Source: Brevibacterium siliguriense
GTDB lineage: Bacteria; Actinomycetota; Actinomycetes; Actinomycetales; Brevibacteriaceae
Direction: 5' to 3'
Length of the DNA stretch: 64,000 bases
NCBI RefSeq assembly: GCF_900105315.1
Contig: NZ_LT629766.1
Span: 1,426,001-1,490,000, forward strand
Shown here: in pieces, positions 1-9,479 of the stretch
Position numbering within the stretch: the first letter of the stretch is position 1
How the letters are laid out: each line of letters starts with the position of its first letter
Translations under genes and position numbers: made by a program
Notes under the pieces: model-generated
The model's database searches: none
Seen by the model: the letters and a program-made list of their open reading frames with translations, nothing else
Told to the model about the DNA's origin: nothing

Positions 1-106
1 CCTGGACCTGGTGCATCCTGACGTCGTGGTTCTCCGTGGCCGAGTACAGCTTCACGGGCACATTCACGAGGCCGAAGGCGATGGATCCGGTCCAGATAGC
101 TCTCAT
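1..106 (-). CDS. ku: Ku protein, N-terminal 35 residues (cut by window edge)
   Basis: The reverse strand from the ATG at 106 reads MRAIWTGSIAFGLVNVPVKL and continues YSATENHDVRMHQVQ to the window edge. This is the highly conserved start of bacterial Ku. Ku is the homodimeric ring that binds double-strand break ends and recruits LigD in non-homologous end joining. Only the first strand of the beta-barrel domain is present; the rest lies outside the window. It sits downstream of the FUSC-type gene on the same strand, 72 bases after its stop, and ligD is about 2.8 kb away on the other strand, which supports the call. A G-rich stretch before the ATG is a weak ribosome site. Confidence 0.93.
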   Translation of the reverse strand, partial: MRAIWTGSIAFGLVNVPVKLYSATENHDVRMHQVQ

Positions 107-178
107 GCCCCCATTGAAACGCAGGATTCGGGCACTGGCTACCCCCATCGACGAGCTCAGAGCGTCTGGCCCCGGGCT

Positions 179-1291
179 TCAGTCGGACTCTCGGGCTCTG
201 CGTGCTGAGGCGACGTCGTCGACGATGACGACGATGTGGCGCAAGCTCGTGATGAGGGAGCCGTAGAGCGGCCAGGTGGTCTTCGGGAGCGTCTGATCCT
301 GTGAGATATCGGCTGAGAGCTGCTCGAGCCTGTCGAAGACCGGTTCGACCTCACTGTCGGGATCGGCGATGGCCCGTCCGGCATCGGCCACGATCGATGC
401 CCACTCCTCACGGAACTGCGTGTTCCATTCCGTTTCCGACGACGATGCCTCTCGGAGAGTACGGGCAAGGTTCCGCAGGTGTGAGATGCCTTCGTCGACT
501 CTGAGCAAGATGCTCTCATAGCCTTCCTCCTCGTCGTGCGGGGCACTTTCCGGTGCGGCAGGTCGGCCGTGAGAGCTGCCGATACGCATGGCTGTGCGGG
601 GGTTGATGCGTCTGCTCTCGCGGGCGAATCGCACGGTCTGCCACGCCGACTCAAGCTCTCGGCTCATGGCCTCCGTGCGCTCGAACCATTCCTGTGCGGA
701 ATCAGAGTCCCATGTGTGGGAGAACTGATTCGACATGTCGGTGAGCACTTCGCCCATCTGCCGGTTGACGCTGTCGATATAGCGGGCCGCTTGTCGATCC
801 CGCAGCGGTGGGATCATGAGGAGGTTGACGGCGAGGCCGAAGGCCACCCCGAGGGCGAGTTCGAGGAGTCGATCGACGAGCAGCGGCTGCTGAGAATCGA
901 ATCCGGAGCCGAGGATGAAGATCGCGGTCGTCGCAATCGCCACACCTTCGTCACGGATCCACGAGAGGCGGGCACCGGCCAGACCGACGAACATCGCCAG
1001 AGCGAAAGTCCAGATACCGACACCGAGGTAGTTGCCGATGAGGAAGGACACGCCAACTCCGATCGTCGACGCGATCGTCGTCTGCACTCCTCGAGAGAAC
1101 GACCTGTAGACGGTGGCGTGGACTGTCAGCAAAGCAGTCCACGGAGCGAGGAAGGGCATCTGGCTCTCGAGCACGGCGTCGGAGAACCACCATGCGCCCG
1201 TGGCCGCGATCACTCCCTTGGCGATCTGCAGCAGGTCGGTGGCGAACTCCGGTTGCCGGAGGTATTCCGCCACTGAGCGTTGGTGGGGCAT
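179..1291 (-). CDS. FUSC-family aromatic acid exporter-like membrane protein
   Basis: The predicted protein is 370 aa. The N-terminal half (about residues 20-165) holds closely packed hydrophobic helices. Recognisable stretches are APWTALLTVHATVYRSFSRG and the segments ending in LGVAFGLAVNLLMIPP, as in the FUSC/YccS/ArAE family of proton-driven aromatic-acid exporters. The C-terminal half is soluble, charged and helical. I start at the ATG at 1291 rather than the longer open frame because AGGAG lies just upstream of it. It may be co-transcribed with ku. Substrate is unknown, and the link to DNA repair is positional only. Confidence 0.75.
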   Translation of the reverse strand: MPHQRSVAEYLRQPEFATDLLQIAKGVIAATGAWWFSDAVLESQMPFLAPWTALLTVHATVYRSFSRGVQTTIASTIGVGVSFLIGNYLGVGIWTFALAMFVGLAGARLSWIRDEGVAIATTAIFILGSGFDSQQPLLVDRLLELALGVAFGLAVNLLMIPPLRDRQAARYIDSVNRQMGEVLTDMSNQFSHTWDSDSAQEWFERTEAMSRELESAWQTVRFARESRRINPRTAMRIGSSHGRPAAPESAPHDEEEGYESILLRVDEGISHLRNLARTLREASSSETEWNTQFREEWASIVADAGRAIADPDSEVEPVFDRLEQLSADISQDQTLPKTTWPLYGSLITSLRHIVVIVDDVASARRARESD

Positions 1292-1442
1292 CGTCGGCTC
1301 CTTTGGATCGATGTTCCGCTGAGACGCATTCAACTCAGGAAAGCAGTCTAGGGGTCGTCGCCCTCCTGCGGGAGCGGTCCCGGATGGGTGTGCAGACTCT
1401 CCCTGCGAGGGCACTCCGATTCGGAGGCGATAGAGTGAGCGG
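1292..1442. promoter_or_regulatory. Divergent promoter region between exporter and PLD gene
   Basis: This 151-base gap separates two divergent genes. On the + strand TAGAGT lies 7 bases before the ATG at 1443 and no well-spaced ribosome site is present; GGAGG is too far upstream. That arrangement fits a -10 element and a leaderless transcript. On the - strand an AGGAG precedes the exporter start. No operator symmetry was noticed. Confidence 0.4.
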
Positions 1443-2693
1443 ATGTCTCCTTTGAGAGTTTCTCCTGCCAGTCACATCAGCCGTCGAATCGTGCCCTGGG
1501 CGGTCGCCGGACTGGCCAGTGCCGTGCCGGCGACCATCGCAGCTTCGATGGTCATCGACCTGATCCAGAAACGGGGACGCAAAACGCGCACCGCTCCGCG
1601 TCCGGGAACCTTCAGCTCAACGGTCGAAGAGTCAGAGCTCAACATCTACACCGATGGTTCCACCCTGTACGAGGCCATGATCGATGCGATCGATTCGGCG
1701 CGTGATTCGATCCTCATGGAGACATTCATCTGGAAGAACGACGAGGTGGGCCAGAGGTTCATCGACGCATTCAATGCGGCGGCGGATCGCGGAGTGGAGA
1801 TCCACCTCATCTACGACGGGTTTGCGAACCTCACGATCCCGTCGTCCTTCTACCAGCAGCTGTCGGAACTTATCCATGTCCTGCGCCTGCCGACAGTGGC
1901 GCGGCAGTTCTGGCGGGGGCCCCTGCGCCATTCGGGATTCAACCATTCGAAGATCCTCGTCATCGACGATGATGTGGCCTTCGTCGGCGGATTCAACATC
2001 GGCTCCCTCTATGCCCGTCACTGGCGCGATACCCATCTGCGCTCGGTCGGTCCGGGAGCATGGGGGCTGCGACAGACGATCGCGCAGGTGTGGAATGAGT
2101 TCCACGACACCGACGAACAGATCGCCTGGGTCCCGCCCGAAGTGTGGGAGTCGAAGCTGCGAGTCGCTGCCAACCTGCCCATCCACCTCGTCTACCCGAT
2201 CCGGAGCATGTACCTCAACGCCTTCGCTCGCGCACAGAAGCGAATCTGGCTGACGACTCCCTACTTCATCCCTGACCAACAGCTTCTGCAGGCGCTGATC
2301 GAGGCGGCTGACAGGGGAGTCGATGTGCGGGTGATGGTTCCGCAGGAATCCAATCACATCCTCGGGGACTGGCTCTCCCGGGGATTCTTCGAACAGATGA
2401 TCAACTCGAAGGTCACGGTCCTGCTCTACACCGCGAGCATGATCCATTCGAAGGTCGCCACCGTCGACGGTGATTGGTCGACGGTGGGCACGGCGAATAT
2501 CGACCGACTGTCGTTGACATTCAACTACGAGACCAATGTCGAAGTCATCGACAGCGCCTTCGCCGCTGAGATGGAGAAGGTGTTCGGCAGAGATTCCGTG
2601 CACTGTGTGGAGCTCGGCACGGATTGGCTCGACCGGCATCAGCTGGTCAAGCTCGCCGAACGGGCGCTCGTGCCAATGCGCCCCTGGCTGTGA
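1443..2693 (+). CDS. Phospholipase D / cardiolipin synthase-like protein
   Basis: The 416-aa protein has an N-terminal hydrophobic anchor (about residues 17-40) and two PLD catalytic HKD motifs. These are HSKILVIDDD with His168/Lys170 and HSKVATVDGD with His335/Lys337, each followed by a GG/GT-N motif (VGGFN, VGTANID). Two such motifs define the PLD superfamily. With a membrane anchor the usual role is cardiolipin synthesis from phosphatidylglycerol at the membrane. A nuclease or another phosphotransferase role is possible. It ends 170 bases before ligD. The start codon has no good ribosome site. Confidence 0.85.
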   Translation: MSPLRVSPASHISRRIVPWAVAGLASAVPATIAASMVIDLIQKRGRKTRTAPRPGTFSSTVEESELNIYTDGSTLYEAMIDAIDSARDSILMETFIWKNDEVGQRFIDAFNAAADRGVEIHLIYDGFANLTIPSSFYQQLSELIHVLRLPTVARQFWRGPLRHSGFNHSKILVIDDDVAFVGGFNIGSLYARHWRDTHLRSVGPGAWGLRQTIAQVWNEFHDTDEQIAWVPPEVWESKLRVAANLPIHLVYPIRSMYLNAFARAQKRIWLTTPYFIPDQQLLQALIEAADRGVDVRVMVPQESNHILGDWLSRGFFEQMINSKVTVLLYTASMIHSKVATVDGDWSTVGTANIDRLSLTFNYETNVEVIDSAFAAEMEKVFGRDSVHCVELGTDWLDRHQLVKLAERALVPMRPWL

Positions 2694-2862
2694 GGAACGC
2701 CGCTCCCCACCCGGCCTGAAGAGCCAGCCGGCCGGAAGAGAGCCAAGACCGCGCAGACGCGGCGGAGCGCTTCCGCACCTCTGTCGCAGACCTGTTCTGC
2801 CCAGTACCGTGAGAGAAGATGCGTGGGCAGAGGCACGAACACTGTGCAGGAGGAGGTGCCCA

Positions 2863-5364
2863 ATGGCACGCCGCGAGCAGAAGGTGACGGTCGAGCGCCA
2901 TCGGCTGACATTGAGCAATCTGGACAAGGTCCTCTACCCGGAGACCGGCACGACCAAGGGCGAGATCCTCGACTATTGTGCCAAGATCGCCCCGCACCTC
3001 ATCCGCCATTCCCGGGACCGGATCGCTACACGCAAACGCTGGGTCGACGGAGTCGGCACTCCCGATGACCCCGGGGATGTGTTCTTCGAGAAGAACCTGC
3101 CCGAATCCGCTCCGTCGTGGATCCGAACACGCGCGATCCGACATTCCACCGGCACCAAACGATATCCCCTGGTCAACGATCTTGCGACGCTGACGTATCT
3201 CACGCAGATGGCCGCGCTCGAGATCCATGTCCCCCAGTGGACGGTGAGTGCGGGGGCGAAGGATCCCGGCACGATCGATTCCGAGAGCAGGTACCCTGAC
3301 CGGATGGTCTTCGACCTCGACCCGGGCCCAGGACGCGATTTGGCCGACTGCATCGATGTGGCTCAGCTCGTCCGCGAACTGCTCGAGGGCATGGGACTCG
3401 ACGCATACCCGGTGACCAGCGGGTCCAAAGGCATCCACCTCTATGCACCGCTGGACGGGTCGGCAAGCTCGCAGGAGGTCTCCGGTGTCGCCCATGAACT
3501 CGCCCGCAGCCTCGAAGCCGATCACCGGAAGCTCATCGTCTCAGCGATGAAGAAGACGCTGCGGGAGAACAAGGTGCTCATCGATTGGTCGCAGAACTCG
3601 GCGTCCAAGACCACCGTGGCTCCGTATTCCCTGCGCGGACGCTTCACCCCGACTGTCGCCGCTCCCCGCAGTTGGGACGAATTCGACGACCCGGCAACCG
3701 TCGAGCAGGTGCGCTTCGAGGAGGTCCTCGACCGGATCGACGATGTGGGCGACCTCCTCGAAACCCTCGTCGAGGCGGTCGGAGGAATCGCCTCGGCGCC
3801 GGAGTCCGAAGCGGATCCGGAGTCCCACGCGAACTCGAAGTCAGAAGAGACCCCGGAAGCCGAGCGCGACCGGTTGGAAATCTACCGGTCCAAACGGGAT
3901 CCGAAGCGCACGAGCGAACCCGTCCCAGCGAAACAGGGAACGAGCGGAGACGAACTGAGTTTCGTCATCCAAGAACACCACGCGAGGAGCCTCCACTGGG
4001 ACTTCCGACTCGAACACGATGGGGTATTGGTTTCCTGGGCGCTGCCGAAGGGACCGCCGACCGACCCGGGGAAGAACCACCTGGCGGTCCAGACCGAGGA
4101 CCACCCCCTCGAATACGGCAGCTTCGAAGGCACGATCCCGAAGGGGGAGTACGGTGCCGGCGACGTCGAGATCTGGGACTCGGGAACCTGCGACATCGAG
4201 AAGTGGAACGAAGGCAGGGAAGTCATCGCGGTCCTCTATGGACGTGACGACGGCGGCCTCGGGGGAGTGCAGCGGTTCGCGCTGTTCAACACCGGGAGCC
4301 ACGGCCCGAACAAGGATCCCGAGAAGAACTGGATGATCCATCTCATGGAGGACGAGCCGAAGAAGGCGGCCCCCTCCGCCGGTCGCAAGCGGGCGGCCCT
4401 GCCTGCGGATCTGTCTCCGATGCTCGCGAGCGTCGGAGACATCGACTCCGTCCGGCGGGAGGCAGAGGACTGGGCGTTCGAGATGAAGTGGGACGGCATC
4501 CGTGCCCTGGCAAGGGTGCAGCCGGGCGACGCGGACCGCAGCAGCGTCGAGCTGACCAGCCGCAACGGTCGAGACATGACGAACACCTACCCGGAGCTTC
4601 GCGAACTGGCCGAGTGTGTTGATGTCGACTGCATCCTCGACGGGGAGATCGTCGCCCTCGGGCGGGGCAGCCGACCGGACTTCGGGGGCCTCCAGCGCAG
4701 AATGGGGTTGAGCCGGGACAGCGATGTCGAACGGGAGCAGCGACGCACACCCGTCTACCTCATGCTCTTCGACGTCCTCCACGCGGACGGAACCTCGCTG
4801 CTGCGCGCCCCCTATACGCAACGGCGCGAACGTCTGTTCGACCTCGTGACCGAGAGCGAGCACATCCAAATTCCCGACACGTTCGAGGGAAGCGTCGACG
4901 CCGCCTTCGAGTCCAGCCGGAAGCTCCGACTCGAAGGAGTGATGGCAAAACGGACCGACAGCGTCTACCTCCCCGGAAAACGCACCCGCACCTGGGCCAA
5001 GCTCAAGCACGCCTCGACGCGCGATGTCATCATCGTCGGCTGGCGCACCGGAGAAGGCGAACGCGCTGACAGCTTTGCCTCACTGCTGGTCGCCGCCCAC
5101 GACGACGGACTCCACTACCTGGGCCGCGTGGGTACCGGGTTCGACGGCGAGGCATTGCAGAGTCTGCGGGCCCGACTCGATCGCCGGTCACGGAAGACGC
5201 CGGCGCTCACGGTGCCTGCCGCCGAATCGCGAGATGCCCACTGGGTGCGCCCCGACCTCGTCGGGGAGGTCCGGTTCTCGGGCCTGACCGAGGCCGGTCG
5301 CCTGCGGCACCCTGTATGGCGCGGCCTGCGCTCCGACATCGACGCGGAGGATGTGCGGGTCTGA
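2863..5364 (+). CDS. ligD: ATP-dependent DNA ligase D (polymerase-phosphoesterase-ligase)
   Basis: The 833-aa protein has the three LigD catalytic modules in the order seen in mycobacteria. The primase/polymerase domain is about residues 10-300, with the metal-binding DLD at 151-153. The 3'-phosphoesterase domain is about 365-500, with the EHHARSLHWDFRLEHDG motif. The ATP-dependent ligase domain follows, with catalytic Lys542 in MKWDGIRA and the later EGVMAKR and KLKH motifs. It fills, trims and seals Ku-bound broken ends. I start at the ATG at 2863 because AGGAGG lies 6-7 bases upstream; the open frame extends earlier, into the PLD gene, with no family similarity. Confidence 0.97.
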   Translation: MARREQKVTVERHRLTLSNLDKVLYPETGTTKGEILDYCAKIAPHLIRHSRDRIATRKRWVDGVGTPDDPGDVFFEKNLPESAPSWIRTRAIRHSTGTKRYPLVNDLATLTYLTQMAALEIHVPQWTVSAGAKDPGTIDSESRYPDRMVFDLDPGPGRDLADCIDVAQLVRELLEGMGLDAYPVTSGSKGIHLYAPLDGSASSQEVSGVAHELARSLEADHRKLIVSAMKKTLRENKVLIDWSQNSASKTTVAPYSLRGRFTPTVAAPRSWDEFDDPATVEQVRFEEVLDRIDDVGDLLETLVEAVGGIASAPESEADPESHANSKSEETPEAERDRLEIYRSKRDPKRTSEPVPAKQGTSGDELSFVIQEHHARSLHWDFRLEHDGVLVSWALPKGPPTDPGKNHLAVQTEDHPLEYGSFEGTIPKGEYGAGDVEIWDSGTCDIEKWNEGREVIAVLYGRDDGGLGGVQRFALFNTGSHGPNKDPEKNWMIHLMEDEPKKAAPSAGRKRAALPADLSPMLASVGDIDSVRREAEDWAFEMKWDGIRALARVQPGDADRSSVELTSRNGRDMTNTYPELRELAECVDVDCILDGEIVALGRGSRPDFGGLQRRMGLSRDSDVEREQRRTPVYLMLFDVLHADGTSLLRAPYTQRRERLFDLVTESEHIQIPDTFEGSVDAAFESSRKLRLEGVMAKRTDSVYLPGKRTRTWAKLKHASTRDVIIVGWRTGEGERADSFASLLVAAHDDGLHYLGRVGTGFDGEALQSLRARLDRRSRKTPALTVPAAESRDAHWVRPDLVGEVRFSGLTEAGRLRHPVWRGLRSDIDAEDVRV

Positions 5365-5380
5365 ACACCATGCAGTCCTC

Positions 5381-6967
5381 TCAGACCGAACGGAACGTTC
5401 CCGCATCGGCCGCAGCCCAGTCTCGGCTCCAGGACTGGGGAGGCTGTGCCAGCAGCTCTCCCGGCTCGAGCCAATCGTAGAGTTCGGCGTATGAAAGGTG
5501 TTCGTTGCGGCCGGTATTGCGATGGAGCTGCTGTGGGGACAGCTCGGAAGGATCGCTGACGCCCATGGACGCCATGATCTCCACGGCCTGCTGCACGGTT
5601 GCCTCCTGATAATTCCGCACCCGCTCACTCTTGTCATCCACATGCAGGGCCCTCTGCCGCTTGGGGTCCTGGGTGGTGACACCGACCGGGCACTTCCCGG
5701 TATGGCAGATCTGAGCCTGAATGCAGCCGACTGCCATCATCATGGCGCGGGCTGAGTTCGTATAGTCTGCTCCCTGGATGAGTCGTTTGACGATGTCATT
5801 GCCCGCAGCGACCTTACCGCTGGCGCCGATGCGGATCCGATCTCGCAGGTCTGTTCCCACCAGCGCATTATGGACGGTGAGCAGGCCGTCGGTGAGAGGA
5901 GTGCCCACATGATCCTCGTATTCCAACGGAGCAGCACCCGTGCCGCCTTCGGAACCGTCGACGATGATGAAGTCGGGTGCGGTACCGACTTCGAGCATTG
6001 CCTTGCAGATAGCGAGCACATCCGTGCGGGATCCTACGCAGAGTTTGAACCCCGTGGGTTTGCCGCCTGAGAGCTCGCGCATCCGGGCGATGAACTCGAT
6101 GAGTTCGACCGGGGTGCTGAAGACGCTGTGGGCGGCTGGGCTCACGCATTTCTCTCCTTGCGGGACGCCTCGAGTCCGGGCGATCTCAGCATTGACCTTG
6201 GCAGCGGGCAGGACGCCTCCGATACCGGGCTTCGCGCCCTGACTCAGTTTGAGCGAGACGCATCTGACCTGGTCGCGGGAGCTCTGGTCGGCGAACTGGG
6301 CGGGGTCGAAGTCGCCGATATCGGTCCTGGCACCGAAATAGCCCGCCCCGATCTCCCAGACGAGGTCACCTCCGTTTTCGAGGTGGTAGTCGGAGATCCC
6401 GCCCTCACCGGTGTCATGGGCGAAGCCGCCGAGGTCGGCGCCGCGGTTGAGCGCCCTGACGGCATTCGGCGACAAAGAGCCGAAACTCATGGCTGAGACG
6501 TTGAGCAGAGCCATGTCGTACGGCTTCGCACAATCGGGTCCGCCCACCTGCACGCGAGGCGGCCGTTCCGGAACTGCGACAGGTGCGGTGGAGTGGATGA
6601 GGAACTCATAGCCGAGGGAGTTGACGTCCCGTTCGGTACCGAAAGCCAACTCTCCGTGGATTCCCTTCGCCCGTTCGTAGACGAGGGAGCGGATGTCCCG
6701 GTCGAATGGCCGTCCGTCCCAGTTGCGTTCGATGAAGTACTGCTGGAGTTCGGGTCGGAGGGTCTCCAACAGGAATCGCAGATGACCGACGACCGGGTAG
6801 TTGCGCAGAATCGAGTGTTTGCGCTGCAGCAGGTCGTACACGGCCACACCGACGATGACGAGCACCACCGCAGCGAGGACCCACCACGCCCACGGTCCTG
6901 CCGAGGCGGCCCAAGCCGCCGCAACGAGCGCGATGAGTGTCGACGTGATCATCAGGAACCGTCCCAT
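5381..6967 (-). CDS. FMN-binding glutamate synthase family protein
   Basis: The 528-aa protein begins with two hydrophobic segments (about residues 5-45), followed by a large GltB central-domain-like TIM barrel. Typical stretches are FGSLSPNAVRALNRGA, GEGGISDYH, LKLSQGAKPG and the FMN-site region DGSEGGTGAAP. A Cys-rich stretch (CIQAQICHTGKCPVG) resembles the 3Fe-4S ligand loop of glutamate synthase. It lacks the glutaminase domain, so it is a membrane-tethered stand-alone homologue of unknown substrate. GAGGAGG precedes the ATG by 5 bases. It is convergent with ligD, with only 16 bases between stops. Confidence 0.88.
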   Translation of the reverse strand: MGRFLMITSTLIALVAAAWAASAGPWAWWVLAAVVLVIVGVAVYDLLQRKHSILRNYPVVGHLRFLLETLRPELQQYFIERNWDGRPFDRDIRSLVYERAKGIHGELAFGTERDVNSLGYEFLIHSTAPVAVPERPPRVQVGGPDCAKPYDMALLNVSAMSFGSLSPNAVRALNRGADLGGFAHDTGEGGISDYHLENGGDLVWEIGAGYFGARTDIGDFDPAQFADQSSRDQVRCVSLKLSQGAKPGIGGVLPAAKVNAEIARTRGVPQGEKCVSPAAHSVFSTPVELIEFIARMRELSGGKPTGFKLCVGSRTDVLAICKAMLEVGTAPDFIIVDGSEGGTGAAPLEYEDHVGTPLTDGLLTVHNALVGTDLRDRIRIGASGKVAAGNDIVKRLIQGADYTNSARAMMMAVGCIQAQICHTGKCPVGVTTQDPKRQRALHVDDKSERVRNYQEATVQQAVEIMASMGVSDPSELSPQQLHRNTGRNEHLSYAELYDWLEPGELLAQPPQSWSRDWAAADAGTFRSV

Positions 6968-7113
6968 GAGTCCTCCTCAGACTGGAATCCGAGCCGAGAC
7001 TGAGCCGCCCCGCTCGTACATTCCATCGTGGACCTCCGACCGGTGCTTGGGAAGCGGCGGCGACGTGAGGGGAAAGTCTGTGTGTCTGCCGTCACCATCG
7101 ACAGTCGGGCGGA

Positions 7114-7638
7114 TCAGTCCGTGGGCCGCTGCAGGCGGATCGCCCGTTCCTCGGCGTTGTGCCCTGGAGTGAGGTCCCCCAGCTGAGACAGACGCAGAGC
7201 TGTGAAGCCGCCCGCGACCTCGACCGAATCGACACGCCCAGTGAGGCAGACGTGATCGCCTCCGTCGTCAAGCATCGCGATGCGTTCGACAAGGAGGCGG
7301 TTGGGCAGGTCCGCAAGCAGCGGGACCCCATCCTCGGTGAGGGCGAAGTCAAGACCGGCGAACTTGTCCGTGTCCGATCCGGAGAGCGACCCGAAATGAC
7401 GGGCCAACTCGCGGTCGGCAGTGGTGAGGAAATGGACGGCGAAATGATCCGAACGCAGTGCCACCCGGTAGGTGTGGTTGGCCTTCGACAGCCAGAAGCA
7501 GTAGTGCTCAGGATCGATGCTCGCCTGCGAATGGAATCCGACCAAGCATCCGGCCTGTTCGCCCTCCGCCGAGGTGGTGACGACGATGAGCGGGGAATCG
7601 ACCGATCCCATGAGGTCGTCGAGCCCGGGGGCACTCAT
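7114..7638 (-). CDS. Flavin reductase-like FMN-binding split-barrel protein
   Basis: The 174-aa protein has the flavin-reductase-like split-barrel pattern. An N-terminal VDSPLIVVTTSAEGEQAGCLVGF is followed by HFAVHFLTTADRELARHFGSLSG, where the family's LSxxQ/HFG region lies, and a C-terminal strand. Such proteins reduce FMN or FAD with NAD(P)H or bind flavin for a partner oxidase. Its ATG overlaps the stop of the upstream RibD-like gene by 4 bases (ATGA), so the two are almost certainly translationally coupled. The partner enzyme is not evident here. Confidence 0.85.
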   Translation of the reverse strand: MSAPGLDDLMGSVDSPLIVVTTSAEGEQAGCLVGFHSQASIDPEHYCFWLSKANHTYRVALRSDHFAVHFLTTADRELARHFGSLSGSDTDKFAGLDFALTEDGVPLLADLPNRLLVERIAMLDDGGDHVCLTGRVDSVEVAGGFTALRLSQLGDLTPGHNAEERAIRLQRPTD

Positions 7639-8396
7639 GATCGTCCCTCGTCAGCCGTCTTCGATTCGTAGCGGAGGAAGAGGGTGTCATCGGCGACCAT
7701 CGTCGATTTCAGAGAGAACTGTGCGATGTCGGCTCCCGGAGGCGCAACGCTGACGGGCAGCGGATCACCGCCCATCATCGGTGAGATCGACAGGCACAGT
7801 TCGTCGAGTCGATCGGCGGCGACGAGCTCACCGAGCCAGCGCGGTCCGCCTTCGCAGAGGACGACCTGGTAACCGAAACCGGCAAGGGCCTGAAGAGCCT
7901 TCGCCGGTTCGACCCGGTCGTCACCGGCGATGACGACCGTGGCCGCCTGTTCGGCGGCTGCCAGCCGTTTCGGATCGGCCCGGGCGCACGTGATGACGAT
8001 GGTGCGCGCGTGCTCGGGTGCCGCGGCGAAGACCTGTGAGGACCAGTCGAGGTCGAGGCTGCGACTGACGACCGCCACCGGCGGCATCTCGGACTGTCCC
8101 CGTGCTTGTCGCTGGGCTCGGGCGGACTCGCTCAGCCGCATCGGAGCGTAGCCTTCGCTGCGGATGGTCTGAGCGCCCACCATGACGACATCGGCGATCT
8201 GCCGCATCCGTCGGAAGAGGTCCTGATCGGGTTCTGTCGACAGGGCGCCGACGCGCCCGTGGATGGCGGCGGTTCCGTCGAGGCCGGCGACCATGTGACC
8301 GGTGACCCAGCATTCGTGCCGCGGCTGGGAGCGATTGACCTCGAGATAGGGTGTCAGCGGGTCCGGGATAGGGGTGCCGCGTTCGAGAGGCTCCAT
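7635..8396 (-). CDS. Pyrimidine reductase family protein (RibD C-terminal / DHFR-like)
   Basis: The 253-aa protein matches the RibD C-terminal, dihydrofolate-reductase-like fold. It has an N-terminal TGHMVAGLDGTAAIHGRVGALS strand-helix, VVMVGAQTIRSEGY, and the NADPH-site region VVLCEGGPRWLGEL near residue 185. RibD reductases convert the 5-aminouracil ribosyl intermediate in riboflavin synthesis, but stand-alone actinobacterial members may use other substrates. It is coupled to the flavin reductase downstream, so a flavin-linked role is a reasonable inference. No deaminase domain is attached. Confidence 0.85.
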   Translation of the reverse strand: MEPLERGTPIPDPLTPYLEVNRSQPRHECWVTGHMVAGLDGTAAIHGRVGALSTEPDQDLFRRMRQIADVVMVGAQTIRSEGYAPMRLSESARAQRQARGQSEMPPVAVVSRSLDLDWSSQVFAAAPEHARTIVITCARADPKRLAAAEQAATVVIAGDDRVEPAKALQALAGFGYQVVLCEGGPRWLGELVAADRLDELCLSISPMMGGDPLPVSVAPPGADIAQFSLKSTMVADDTLFLRYESKTADEGRS

Positions 8397-8409
8397 CCAG
8401 GCAGTCTAC

Positions 8410-9285
8410 TCAGCCCGTCCAGGCGTCGTCGGTGAAGTAGCCGTCGATGAATCCGGGCAGGCGCTGTCCGTCTTTCGCGGTCGCCAGTGTGTAGGGGGCG
8501 ACGTGGAAGCCGGCTTTGTCGAGTTCGCGCATCTTGTTCGTCGGCAGGTTCTTGCTTGGTCCTACCCATTCGATGCCGGCGTCCTTGATCTCGGCCGGTG
8601 ATTCCTTCGGCATGGTCGAACCCATGAGGTAGAGCGAGGTGTATCCGCGGTCGGCGATCGTCTTCGCAGCGTCGAAGTCGAAGGACTGGACGACGAGGGA
8701 ATCCTTCAATCCTCGTTCGTCGAATTCGTCGAGGACCCGATTGACCTCCTCGGGGGTGGCTCTGGGTTTGATCTCGGGCACGAGGACGACTTCGCCTCCC
8801 ATTTCGTCGAGGAGTTCGTCGAGGGTGACGGTGGCGGCTTCTTCTCCGCCGGCCGGGTGCTTGATCGTGGCGGAGTCCCATTCCTCGCGGCTGAGGTCCC
8901 GGATGGGTCCGGTCGCGCCGTTGAGGGTGCGATCGGCAGTGTCGTCGTGGATGAGGACGGGGGTGCCGTCTGCGAGGAACTGGATGTCCATTTCGGGGAG
9001 GAATCCGTCCTTCGCCGAGGCGGTGAATCCTTCCATGGATTCTTCCGGATAGACAGCGGCGCCGCCTCGGTGGGAGATCGTGGTCGGGAATTCGAGGTCG
9101 GCGACCTTGTCGGGGGCGGTGTAGTCGCTGGGGGAGTCGAGTTCCGGTGTGTCTCCGGCGGAGCCGAGGCCGGTGGCTGCTGCGGGGGCGAGGCCGGCGC
9201 CGAAGGCGGCCGAGGCAGTGAGGACTGCAGCGGCGAGAATCGTGTACGGGCGGGTGTGTGTGGATGTTTCTCTCTGTGTATTCAC
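8410..9285 (-). CDS. Secreted glycerophosphodiester phosphodiesterase
   Basis: After a likely signal peptide (TILAAAVLTASAAFGAGLAP) comes a GDPD TIM barrel with the catalytic ISHRGG and PEES motifs, EMDIQFLADGTPVLIHDD carrying the acidic and His residues, and VPEIKP later. The enzyme hydrolyses glycerophosphodiesters to glycerol-3-phosphate and an alcohol. Beside a teichoic-acid-like locus it may attack wall polymer or deacylated lipids; that is inference. The start is uncertain: I prefer the GTG at 9285 because it begins directly before the signal peptide, but no clear ribosome site precedes it and the frame is open to 9507. Confidence 0.85.
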   Translation of the reverse strand: MNTQRETSTHTRPYTILAAAVLTASAAFGAGLAPAAATGLGSAGDTPELDSPSDYTAPDKVADLEFPTTISHRGGAAVYPEESMEGFTASAKDGFLPEMDIQFLADGTPVLIHDDTADRTLNGATGPIRDLSREEWDSATIKHPAGGEEAATVTLDELLDEMGGEVVLVPEIKPRATPEEVNRVLDEFDERGLKDSLVVQSFDFDAAKTIADRGYTSLYLMGSTMPKESPAEIKDAGIEWVGPSKNLPTNKMRELDKAGFHVAPYTLATAKDGQRLPGFIDGYFTDDAWTG

Positions 9286-9479
9286 GTTCGCGACGCTACG
9301 AAGCGCAGGTGATCGTGTGGCGAAGCCGCCGTGAACGTCATCGGCCGAGTGGGCGAACGGGTGGGAAATGAACGGCCCCGTGAGTTCGATTCCGCAAAGG
9401 TCCCTCGTGAAATGCACATCACCTTTCGGTTGTGGTGTGTCGGCGGTCGGCTGCTCCGCGGTCGGCCTATATTTCTGTA
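9286..9479. promoter_or_regulatory. Divergent intergenic region before the wall-polymer locus
   Basis: This separates the phosphodiesterase (-) from the first glycosyltransferase (+). TATATTTCT ends a few bases before the GTG at 9480 and could be a -10 element for a leaderless transcript. No ribosome site is visible before that GTG. Nothing else stands out. Confidence 0.3.

Noticed and set aside
1632..2927. 431-aa minus frame opposite the PLD gene
   Set aside because: The plus frame has both catalytic motifs; the minus frame has no domain character.
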